A stretch of DNA of 46,246 bases from Pseudomonadota bacterium. GTDB taxonomy: Bacteria > Pseudomonadota > Alphaproteobacteria > UBA2136 > UBA6156. The notes beneath the pieces were generated by a model. The model worked only from the letters and a program-made list of their open reading frames with translations. It was not told the DNA's origin and searched no databases. How positions within the stretch are numbered: the first letter of the stretch is position 1; each line of letters begins with the position of its first letter. Location of the stretch: contig RFNJ01000125.1 of the NCBI GenBank assembly GCA_009927255.1, positions 1 to 46,246 on the forward strand, in the 5' to 3' direction. The position numbers and the translations under genes are program-made. This document shows positions 31,419 to 38,019 of this stretch, piece by piece.

Positions 31419-32093
31419 ATGGTATCTGCGCTGACGCAAATCTACAATCACTTGATGGCGTTGGCGCTGCCGAATAGCTGCCCGTGTTGTCATGCAGCGC
31501 TTTCGCCCCACCACGGCGGTGGTTTGTGCCCACCGTGCTATGCCAAGCTGCCGTGGTGGAATATGGGGATGATTCTGGCGCCGCAGTTGCATCGTTTGAT
31601 TGATAGTTATGCGGCGCCGTGCCTTTATGAATTACCGCTGCGGCCGCTGTTGTTGCAGTTTAAGTTTTCGGATGCGACGCATCTTTCGGCAATTTTGGCG
31701 CGTTTATTGTTGCCGGTGGTGCCGCGTCATTTACCCAATAGCTTGATTATTCCGGTGCCGAGCCATGCGGCGCGGTTGCGTTGGCGTACATATAGCCACA
31801 CTGTGCTGTTGGCGCGGCAGCTGAGCCAGTTGAGTGGTATTCCCCAGCATTCTGTGGCGTTGCGGCGGGTTCAGGGTGGTTTGCCGCAGGCAGAACTGAC
31901 GCGGGCGCAGCGGCTTAAGCTGAGTGGCAGTAGTTTTGCGGCTAACCCGTTGATTATTCATGGAAATAATATCATTTTGATTGATGATATTTTGACTACG
32001 GGTACGACCGCCAAGGCTTGTACGTTGGCGCTGAAGCGAGCGGGAGCGGCACAGGTGCATGTGCGGACGGTTGCTTATACGCGGCCAGAGTAG
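31419..32093 (+). CDS. comF: ComF family phosphoribosyltransferase-like protein
   Basis: Cytoplasmic protein of about 224 residues. An N-terminal four-cysteine zinc site (CPCCHAALSP...LCPPCYAKLP) is followed by a type I phosphoribosyltransferase domain ending in the PRPP loop IILIDDILTTGTTAKA. ComF proteins aid DNA uptake in competent bacteria and related roles in others; here the role is inferred only from family. The ATG at 31419 is chosen so that the gene does not run into the divergent methyltransferase-like gene; MALALP at 31455 is an alternative. It converges on the 35-aa membrane peptide gene. Confidence 0.88.
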   Translation: MVSALTQIYNHLMALALPNSCPCCHAALSPHHGGGLCPPCYAKLPWWNMGMILAPQLHRLIDSYAAPCLYELPLRPLLLQFKFSDATHLSAILARLLLPVVPRHLPNSLIIPVPSHAARLRWRTYSHTVLLARQLSQLSGIPQHSVALRRVQGGLPQAELTRAQRLKLSGSSFAANPLIIHGNNIILIDDILTTGTTAKACTLALKRAGAAQVHVRTVAYTRPE

Positions 32094-32104
32094 AGGCATA
32101 AAAA

Positions 32105-32126
32105 CAGGCGGCCTTGCGGCCGCCTG
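32105..32126 (-). terminator. Terminator of the 35-aa peptide gene
   Basis: CAGGCGGCC-TTGC-GGCCGCCTG, nine perfect pairs. A run of five T follows only on the - strand (A run at 32100-32104 on +). Confidence 0.8.
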
Positions 32127-32141
32127 CCTCCTGTTAGAAGT

Positions 32142-32249
32142 TTACTGGAAATACACCCACCCACGCTGGAAAGCGTAGGCCCACCAAGCCAAATACCCAC
32201 CGATGATGAGCGTTGGGAGAATGGGGAGGGAGTATTTGTAGAAGCGCAT
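32142..32249 (-). CDS. Small membrane protein of 35 residues
   Basis: Starts at 32249 with MRFYKYSLPILPTL, has one hydrophobic segment (about residues 7-26) rich in aromatic residues (YLAWWAYAF), and ends RGWVYFQ. It is supported by a strong Shine-Dalgarno (AAGGAG, 8 bases before the ATG) and by a terminator directly downstream. A longer overlapping frame on the same strand (32134-32457) lacks such signals and is probably not real. It resembles small single-pass subunits of membrane complexes in size only; family and function are unknown. Confidence 0.65.
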   Translation of the reverse strand: MRFYKYSLPILPTLIIGGYLAWWAYAFQRGWVYFQ

Positions 32250-32450
32250 TTTCTGCTCCTTTGAGTTTTTCGGGCATGATTGCCTTACGCAAACGCAACG
32301 ACGCAAGATGGTACGCAACTACATGGTTTATTATGGGGCGCGAGAGGGTGTTTTGCGAGGGGGCGCTTATGGGGTGGGCAGCGATGGTGGGGGAGGGGGC
32401 TTGCTTGTGCGTGCGTTGAGGGGCAGCATGGAGGTAAGAAAAAAAGCCTC
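32250..32450. other. Intergenic region between the 35-aa gene and lon
   Basis: Divergent control region. Apart from the Shine-Dalgarno of the small gene, it shows G-rich sequence without a credible frame. No clear -35/-10 pair stands out for either side. The CIRCE-like element lies at the lon end. Confidence 0.4.
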
Positions 32451-32477
32451 TTGTCACTCACGTACTTTGAGTGCTAA
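32451..32477 (+). promoter_or_regulatory. CIRCE-like operator (HrcA site) upstream of lon
   Basis: TTGTCACTC-N9-GAGTGCTAA. The CIRCE consensus bound by the repressor HrcA is TTAGCACTC-N9-GAGTGCTAA. The right half is perfect, the left has 7 of 9 bases, and the spacer is exactly 9. It ends 35 bases before the lon ATG, a normal position for HrcA control of a heat-shock gene. Confidence 0.75.
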
Positions 32478-32512
32478 GGTGGGCGCATAACAAGACAAGG
32501 TGTTTGTATTTC

Positions 32513-35041
32513 ATGGCGCGTCATCCTGCTCCTGCTAAGGCTTCGGCTAACCAACTGCCGGTTTTGCCGTTGCGCAATATTGTGGTGTTTCCCCACATGA
32601 TTGTGCCGCTGTTTGTGGGCCGCGAGAAGAGTGTGAAGGCGCTGGAAGAGGTGATGAACCTGAATAAGCAAATTATTTTGGTGACCCAGCGTGATGAAGC
32701 CCAAGATGAGCCGGATGTGGAGGGGGTTTATCGGGTGGGGTGTTTGGGGAATGTGCTGCAAATGCTGAAGCTGCCGGATGGTACGGTGAAGGTTTTGGTG
32801 GAGGGGCAAACCCGCGTGCGGCTGACCGATGTGAAAGATATTGGCACGATGTTTATGGCCAATGCCGAGACATTTTTGGAGCGCCAAGGTGAAGAAGAAG
32901 AGCTGGATGCGTTGGTGCGCACGGTGGTGGCGGAATTTGAGGAATATGTGAAATTGAATAAAAAAATTCCGCCAGAGGTTTTGGTGAGCTTGGCGGCGAT
33001 TGAGGAGCCGACCCGTTTGGCTGATACCATTGCCAGCCACTTGAACTTGAAAATTGACCAAAAGCAGGAGCTTTTGGAGCTGGACTTGGTGGATGATCGC
33101 TTGGAGAAGCTTTACCAATTTATGGAGAATGAGATTGGCTTGCTGCAGGTGGAGCGGAAGATTAGGACGCGGGTGAAGAAGCAGATGGAGAAGAGCCAGC
33201 GCGAATATTATTTGAATGAGCAGATGAAGGCGATTCAGAAAGAGCTGGGTGATGGCGAAGAAGGCGATTTTGCTGATTATGACAAGAAACTGAAAGAGCT
33301 GAAGCTGAGCAAGGAAGCCAAGGAGAAGGCGGAGACGGAGCTGAAGAAGCTGCGGATGATGAGCCCCATGAGTGCAGAAGCAACGGTGGTGCGGAATTAT
33401 TTGGATGTGCTGTTTGGTTTGCCGTGGGGCAAAAAGACCAAGCTGAAGAAAGACTTGGCGTTTGCCGAAAAAGTGCTGGATGAAGACCACTTTGGCTTGG
33501 AAAAAGTGAAAGAGCGGATTGTGGAATATTTGGCCGTGCAGCAGCGGGTGGATAAGCTGAAAGGGCCGATTTTGTGTTTGGTGGGGCCTCCTGGTGTGGG
33601 GAAAACCAGTTTGGCTGAGAGCATTGCCAAGGCGACGGGGCGCACCTATGTGCGGATGGCGTTGGGTGGCGTGCGTGATGAGGCTGAGATTCGGGGCCAC
33701 CGCCGTACTTATATTGGAGCTTTGCCGGGCAAGATTATTCAGAACTTAAAAAAGACTGGCAGCATGAACCCGCTGTTTTTGCTGGATGAGATTGATAAGC
33801 TTGGGCAGGATTTTAGGGGTGATCCATCTTCGGCGTTGTTGGAAGTGCTTGATCCGGCGCAGAACCATACGTTCCAAGACCATTATTTGGAGCTGGATTT
33901 TGATCTTTCCGACGTGCTGTTTATTTGTACGAGCAATAGCTTGAATATCCCGCCGGCGTTGCGGGATCGGATGGAGATTATTCGGCTAGCTGGTTATACT
34001 GAAGAGGAAAAAGTTGAGATTGCGATGCGCCACCTGATGCCCAAGGCGATGGAGGAAAATGGCTTGAAGAAAGGCGAAGTGACGATTGGGGCGGAAGTGG
34101 TGCGGGATATTATCCGCTACTATACCCGTGAGGCTGGTGTGCGGAGCCTTAAGCGCAGCATTGATGCGTTGTGCCGTAAGGCGGTGAAGGAGATTTTGAC
34201 CGCGGGGGCGAAGGCGAATCGGGTTGCTAAAGGTGATTCTAAGAAGGTTGCAAAGAGTGTGGCGAAAGGTGCCGTTAAAAGTGAAGGTAGGGCGAGTAAA
34301 GCTGGTGCGATTACGGTGACGGCGAAGAATTTGGACCATTATCTTGGCGTGCGGCAGTTTACTTATGGTGTGAAGGATGCTGAAGACCAGATTGGGGTGG
34401 TGACAGGCTTGGCGTGGACCGAAGTTGGTGGTGATATTCTGCCGATTGAGGCCACGGTGCTGGATGGTAAGGGTAAGCTTTTGACCACGGGTAAGTTGGG
34501 TGAGGTGATGACCGAGAGCATTCAGGCGGCGCAGAGCTATGTGCGGCGGCGTGCTGATGAGATGAAGATTCCGCATAATTTTTATGAGAAGAAGGATATT
34601 CATATTCACGTGCCTGACGGAGCGACACCGAAAGATGGCCCCAGTGCTGGCCTGGCGATGGTGACGGCGTTGGTGAGTGTGCTGACCGGCATTGCGGTGC
34701 GCAATGATATTGCGATGACGGGTGAGGTATCACTTCGTGGCCGTGCGATGCAGATTGGTGGCCTGAAAGAAAAGCTGCTGGCGGCGTTGCGGGCGGGGAT
34801 TACCACGGTGTTTATTCCGCGCGAGAATGTGAAAGACTTGGCGGAAATGCCGAAGGTTATTATGGATGGGCTGAAGATTATTCCGGTGGATAATGTGGAT
34901 GAAGTGCTGGTGCAGGCGCTGGTGCGGAATCCGTTTGGGGGCAAAGGTGGTGCCCAAAAACCAAGGATGAAGCTGAAGCCGAAAGTTGCCAAAGTGAAGC
35001 CAGTAGCACGTGGACGTGAGCGCGTGGGTGTGCGCGTGTAG
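32513..35041 (+). CDS. lon: ATP-dependent protease Lon
   Basis: Hexameric AAA+ serine protease that removes damaged and regulatory proteins. The N-terminal substrate domain (LPVLPLRNIVVFPHMIVPLFVGR), Walker A GPPGVGKTSLAESIA and Walker B FLLDEIDKLG are present. The catalytic serine is in PKDGPSAGLAM, followed by the conserved lysine region. The ATG at 32513 gives 842 residues. Two oddities stand out: a lysine/alanine-rich insert of about 35 residues (around 561-596) between the ATPase and protease domains, and a strongly basic tail (QKPRMKLKPKVAKVKPVARGRERV). A CIRCE-like element upstream suggests heat-shock control by HrcA. hup follows as in many proteobacteria. Confidence 0.96.
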   Translation: MARHPAPAKASANQLPVLPLRNIVVFPHMIVPLFVGREKSVKALEEVMNLNKQIILVTQRDEAQDEPDVEGVYRVGCLGNVLQMLKLPDGTVKVLVEGQTRVRLTDVKDIGTMFMANAETFLERQGEEEELDALVRTVVAEFEEYVKLNKKIPPEVLVSLAAIEEPTRLADTIASHLNLKIDQKQELLELDLVDDRLEKLYQFMENEIGLLQVERKIRTRVKKQMEKSQREYYLNEQMKAIQKELGDGEEGDFADYDKKLKELKLSKEAKEKAETELKKLRMMSPMSAEATVVRNYLDVLFGLPWGKKTKLKKDLAFAEKVLDEDHFGLEKVKERIVEYLAVQQRVDKLKGPILCLVGPPGVGKTSLAESIAKATGRTYVRMALGGVRDEAEIRGHRRTYIGALPGKIIQNLKKTGSMNPLFLLDEIDKLGQDFRGDPSSALLEVLDPAQNHTFQDHYLELDFDLSDVLFICTSNSLNIPPALRDRMEIIRLAGYTEEEKVEIAMRHLMPKAMEENGLKKGEVTIGAEVVRDIIRYYTREAGVRSLKRSIDALCRKAVKEILTAGAKANRVAKGDSKKVAKSVAKGAVKSEGRASKAGAITVTAKNLDHYLGVRQFTYGVKDAEDQIGVVTGLAWTEVGGDILPIEATVLDGKGKLLTTGKLGEVMTESIQAAQSYVRRRADEMKIPHNFYEKKDIHIHVPDGATPKDGPSAGLAMVTALVSVLTGIAVRNDIAMTGEVSLRGRAMQIGGLKEKLLAALRAGITTVFIPRENVKDLAEMPKVIMDGLKIIPVDNVDEVLVQALVRNPFGGKGGAQKPRMKLKPKVAKVKPVARGRERVGVRV

Positions 35042-35060
35042 GTGGCTTTAATGTGGGGAG

Positions 35061-35090
35061 AAAAAATCCGGCCTGAGCCGGATTTTTTTT
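35061..35090 (+). terminator. Terminator of lon
   Basis: AATCCGGC-CTGA-GCCGGATT stem extended by flanking A and T runs, ending in eight T. It separates lon from hup. Confidence 0.85.
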
Positions 35091-35239
35091 GTGAAGTTGA
35101 GAAGATGGTGGAGGCTTTTGATTCAAGTTAATGAAAAGATAAGATAAGATGTTTGTGTGGTGATTTTGGGTGATGCGTGAGAACGAAAAAATGGCGGTTG
35201 GGCAAGAAAAAAAACGTGACAAATTTTTGGTGCGCGTGC
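35091..35239. other. Spacer between lon and the hup promoter
   Basis: AT-richer stretch with GATAAGATAAGATG repetition near 35138-35152 and an A8 run at 35205-35212. No gene is seen. Confidence 0.4.
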
Positions 35240-35268
35240 TTGACAGTGCGGAAATCCGGCCATCTAAT
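35240..35268 (+). promoter_or_regulatory. Promoter of hup
   Basis: TTGACA (35240-35245), 17-base spacer, TCTAAT (35263-35268). A near-consensus sigma-70-type promoter, 86 bases before the hup ATG, implying a leader of about 80 bases. Confidence 0.75.
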
Positions 35269-35353
35269 TGCGCTAACCCACGACTAGCCAAGCTGGCTGT
35301 GGAGTTCCGGATGCTCATATCCGGCACATGAACCAAGGTAAAAGGAACCACCC

Positions 35354-35626
35354 ATGAACAAACAAGAGCTGATTAGCAAAATTGCTGATTCTGCCAAGTG
35401 CACCAAGACCGAAGCTGGTAACGTTGTTGACAGCTTTATTGACGTGATCACCAAGACCTTGAAGAAGGGCGGCGAAGTGCGTCTGACTGGCTTTGGCACG
35501 TTCTGCACCACCAAGCGCAAGGCCACCACGGGCCGTAACCCCCGCACTGGCGCGCCAATTAAGATTGCCGCTAGCACCCAGCCGAAATTCCGTGCTGGTA
35601 AGAGCCTGCGCGACAGCGTGAACTAA
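35354..35626 (+). CDS. hup: DNA-binding protein HU
   Basis: Small nucleoid-associated protein of 90 residues that bends DNA as a dimer. The start MNKQELISKIADSAKCTKTEAGNVVDSFI and the DNA-binding arm GFGTFCTTKRKATTGRNPRTGAPIKI are typical, including the conserved RNPRTG loop. AAAGGAACC before the ATG is the ribosome binding site. Codon use is more balanced (CTG, AAG, ACC, CGT) than in surrounding genes, as expected for a very highly expressed gene. It has its own near-consensus promoter and terminator. Confidence 0.97.
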   Translation: MNKQELISKIADSAKCTKTEAGNVVDSFIDVITKTLKKGGEVRLTGFGTFCTTKRKATTGRNPRTGAPIKIAASTQPKFRAGKSLRDSVN

Positions 35627-35647
35627 GCCGTTTTTTGGTTTAGGAAG

Positions 35648-35669
35648 GCCGCCTTTGGGCGGCTTTTTT
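35648..35669 (+). terminator. Terminator of hup
   Basis: GCCGCC-TTTG-GGCGGC followed by six T. Confidence 0.88.
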
Positions 35670-35670
35670 G

Positions 35671-35879
35671 GATTTTTAGGGGTATTTTAAATGTTTTGAG
35701 GTGGTTTATTTATTTTGAGGTGATTTGGGTGGTAAATGGGTGGGTGGAAGCGGGTTTTGGGGTGGGATTTTAGGATTTATTTAAGGTGGATTTGGTATTT
35801 ATTTGGGGGTGATTTGGGATTTTTTAGCATGTGGGGGGAGTGGAGTTGGGGTGGGGACGTGGCTGGTTTGGGGTGGAAA
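35671..35879. other. C-depleted G/T-rich spacer between hup and tRNA-Val
   Basis: About 210 bases containing only four C on the + strand, with many GGTGATTTGGG-like near-repeats. No gene is supported. Overlapping open frames here run through the tRNA and are not real. Confidence 0.6.
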
Positions 35880-35955
35880 TGGTGGGCGACGAGAGACTCG
35901 AACTCCCGACCCTCTCCGTGTAAAGGAGACGCTCTACCAACTGAGCTAGTCGCCC
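35880..35955 (-). tRNA. tRNA-Val (anticodon TAC)
   Basis: Reverse-strand cloverleaf: acceptor GGGCGAC/GTCGCCC, anticodon arm TCTCC-TTTACAC-GGAGA giving TAC, T-loop TTCGAGTC, encoded CCA. Confidence 0.95.
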
Positions 35956-35978
35956 GGGGATATTCTACTAGCCGGGTC

Positions 35979-36064
35979 GCTTTTTAAGTTTTTCTGGCCC
36001 TGCGCTGCGCACATACTTAACTTGTATGCTTACGCTGCTCGGTCTGCAAAAAACTTAAAAATCG
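35979..36064. repeat. Palindromic element between tRNA-Val and tRNA-Asp
   Basis: Outer arms TTTTTAAGTTTTT (35981-35993) and AAAAACTTAAAAA enclose an inner CATAC-N7-GTATG hairpin (36012-36028). The sequence differs from the ftsI/tRNA-Thr repeat family, so it is a second type of intergenic palindrome. Confidence 0.6.
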
Positions 36065-36100
36065 CCGCCGTCTAGCGAATTTGTTTACTTTTCAATGTTA

Positions 36101-36177
36101 TGGCGGAAGCGATGGGACTCGAACCCACGACCCTCGCCGTGACAAGGCGATACTCTAACCAACTGAGCTACGCCTCC
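36101..36177 (-). tRNA. tRNA-Asp (anticodon GTC)
   Basis: Reverse-strand cloverleaf: acceptor GGAGGCG/CGCTTCC with one G-U pair, anticodon arm TCGCC-TTGTCAC-GGCGA giving GTC, T-loop TTCGAGTC, discriminator G and encoded CCA. Confidence 0.95.
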
Positions 36178-36281
36178 GCGCGTAACGGTTGGGTTATAGG
36201 GCGGGTTGGGGGGTGGGTCAAGGGGATAAATCAGTATACATATAGATGATAACTGGCAAGGGGCAACAGGCAAGAGGGGGA

Positions 36282-36454
36282 GCTTCGCTGCGCCGGAGTT
36301 GGTGTGGTGCTTTGTGGAGAGGGCAGGGCCGTTGCTGGGGAGAGGGGAAGACCGCTTAGGTTCAGGGTTTAGGGATTCAGGGACGGGCGCTTCGCTGCGC
36401 CGGAGGTGGTGTGGTGTTTGGTGGATGGGGTGGGGCCGTTGCTGGGGGGCAGGG
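36282..36454. repeat. Imperfect direct repeat of about 65 bp
   Basis: Unit 1 at 36282-36346 and unit 2 at 36389-36454 share GCTTCGCTGCGCCGGAG, TGGTGTGGTG, GGGCCGTTGCTGGGG and other blocks, about 100 bases apart. The rest of 36178-36530 shows G-rich low-complexity sequence, a GGGTGTTAGGATGATAGG spacer repeat (36449-36475) and no gene. Confidence 0.65.
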
Positions 36455-36544
36455 TGTTAGGATGATAGGATTTGAGGTGGCTGAGGGGCGTGACAGGGGG
36501 TTGGGGGTGGGGTATCTTTTGGTGGTTTTGGAGGGAGGTTTGGG

Positions 36545-36748
36545 ATGGGGCGGCGGTTTAGTTATGGGTTTTTGGGGTTGAGTTTGCTGTGCTTGTTGTT
36601 GTTTTTGGGGGCGGAGGTTTGGCCTTTGTATCGGCAGCCGTTGGCGGCTTTGGCGGCGGTTGTTGAGGGGATGGTGTTTATAATGTTGGGTTTTGTGTTG
36701 TGGCGGGTGCGGTGGGGTGGGGGGGATGGAGGTTTAGGGGGAAAATGA
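36545..36748 (+). CDS. Small membrane protein with two hydrophobic segments
   Basis: A 67-residue protein beginning MGRRFSYGFLGLSLLCLLLFLGAE, with a second hydrophobic segment (AALAAVVEGMVFIMLGFVLW) and a short Gly-rich tail. GGAGGGAGG about 10 bases before the ATG is a strong ribosome binding site, and a long perfect terminator starts at its stop codon. The family is not recognised. G-ending codons match the + strand genes around it. Stand-alone gene. Confidence 0.6.
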   Translation: MGRRFSYGFLGLSLLCLLLFLGAEVWPLYRQPLAALAAVVEGMVFIMLGFVLWRVRWGGGDGGLGGK

Positions 36749-36783
36749 CCAAGCCGCCTTTTTGGGGCGGCTTGGTCATTTTT
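36742..36783. terminator. Bidirectional terminator between two membrane protein genes
   Basis: AAAATGACCAAGCCGCC pairs with GGCGGCTTGGTCATTTTT, a stem of about 17 pairs around a short loop, with T and A runs outside. It serves the convergent genes on both sides. Confidence 0.88.
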
Positions 36784-36795
36784 CGTGGGGGTGAT

Positions 36796-37872
36796 TTAGC
36801 CAGCGGCTTCGGTTTGGTGCTTTTGGAGCACTTGGGCGAAGCCGACGGCGGTGAGGGTGAGCACCACCAGCGCGGTGAGGCTGGTGAGGCTGAAGGAGAC
36901 TGCTGGGTTGGCGAGTGTTATCAGCCCGAACATCACCATGATATTGGTGGTGCCAATCACGATGGGGGTGTGGGCTTTGGCCAGCTGAACCATCAGCGGC
37001 ATCAGCAGATTGATGAGCAGGTTGAAGGCCAGAAAATAGACCAGCAGTTGTACGTGGTAGGCGGGACTGGTGAGCAGTTGGGCCACCGGTGCCGGATAGA
37101 CTATCCAGGCGCCACCAGCGAAGCATAGCCAGCCATAGCCAGCAAGTGCCGTAAGGGCGATGGCATAGGCAGGCCAACGGGGTGGGCCTGCTGTGGTATC
37201 GCCGTAGACGATATTTTGCACTTTAGGAAAATGGCCCATGGTGAAAAATACGCCAGCCCATAATACGAGATGGCCGATGAGTGAGATAGCAAAGGCCAGC
37301 GGGAGCAAGGGATTTTGGAGCAATGACCCGATACCGGCGAAGGTGAGGTTGCCGGTTTGCTGGCTGTTGACCAAAATGATGAAGGTGCTGGTACCGCCGA
37401 TGAGTGCCGCAAGCCAGATAAGCTGCTGGCGGATTTGATTTTTGGTGAAGCGGTTGGTCATGGTAAGCAGGGTGAAGAGGTAGACAGTTGCGAGATTGCA
37501 GCATTCGATAATTGCCGGAGCCAATGGCCCCGCCAAGCTGACGGTGAGCGGCATGGCTTGTGAGATAAACAAGCCGGTGGTGCAACCGGTGAGCAGCGCG
37601 CCATACCAAAAGCGTGGTTGGCGAGCGAAGTGCAGCAGGGGGTGGTCTTGCCGTGTGCGGCTAAGGATGTGGAATAGCGCCATGATGAGGGCGAGGTTCC
37701 AGAGCATTAACAGCCAGAGTGGGCCAGTTTTAAGGGTGTGTTCAGGGGTTGTGATGAGCTGGGCGAGGGCAGGGTAGTTGCCTGCGGCAAAGCCGTTACC
37801 CAGCCAGATAAGCAGGTGGGCGATGAGGCTGACCAGCATGGAGAGCCAGAAGGTGGAAGGGAGAGTTTGCAT
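36796..37872 (-). CDS. Polytopic membrane protein of unknown family
   Basis: A 358-residue protein with about nine to ten hydrophobic segments and short loops. The start MQTLPSTFWLSMLVSLIAHLLIWLG follows GGAG about 9 bases upstream. The two halves look loosely similar in layout: each opens with a segment containing LIAHLLIW or LIGHLVLW, and each has a later asparagine-rich segment, which hints at an internal duplication. No transporter signature is certain; an EamA/DMT-like carrier is possible. It stands alone between two terminators. Confidence 0.7.
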   Translation of the reverse strand: MQTLPSTFWLSMLVSLIAHLLIWLGNGFAAGNYPALAQLITTPEHTLKTGPLWLLMLWNLALIMALFHILSRTRQDHPLLHFARQPRFWYGALLTGCTTGLFISQAMPLTVSLAGPLAPAIIECCNLATVYLFTLLTMTNRFTKNQIRQQLIWLAALIGGTSTFIILVNSQQTGNLTFAGIGSLLQNPLLPLAFAISLIGHLVLWAGVFFTMGHFPKVQNIVYGDTTAGPPRWPAYAIALTALAGYGWLCFAGGAWIVYPAPVAQLLTSPAYHVQLLVYFLAFNLLINLLMPLMVQLAKAHTPIVIGTTNIMVMFGLITLANPAVSFSLTSLTALVVLTLTAVGFAQVLQKHQTEAAG

Positions 37873-37966
37873 GGGTTTTACTCCGTGGTTACTGCGACTT
37901 TAGCAGGGAAAGAGTGGAAGATGGAAGTACGTGGAGTGTTTAGCATGGGGGGTGGACTAAGGCAAT

Positions 37967-38004
37967 AAGCCGCCATCTTTTTGAAGGATGGCGGCTTGGA
38001 CATT
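37967..38004 (-). terminator. Terminator of pyrE
   Basis: AAGCCGCCATC pairs with GATGGCGGCTT; the sequence after it (CTTGGACATTTTTCGTGGGGGTG) nearly repeats that after the terminator at 36742 (CTTGGTCATTTTTCGTGGGGGTG). It lies downstream of pyrE. Confidence 0.7.
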
Positions 38005-38019
38005 TTTCGTGGGGGTGGG

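Noticed and set aside
32134..32457. 107-aa open frame on the - strand upstream of lon
   Set aside because: Overlaps the 35-aa peptide gene in another frame, covers the divergent control region, and lacks a ribosome site.
35736..35987. 83-aa open frame on the + strand
   Set aside because: Runs antisense through tRNA-Val(TAC); Trp/Gly-rich low-complexity sequence.
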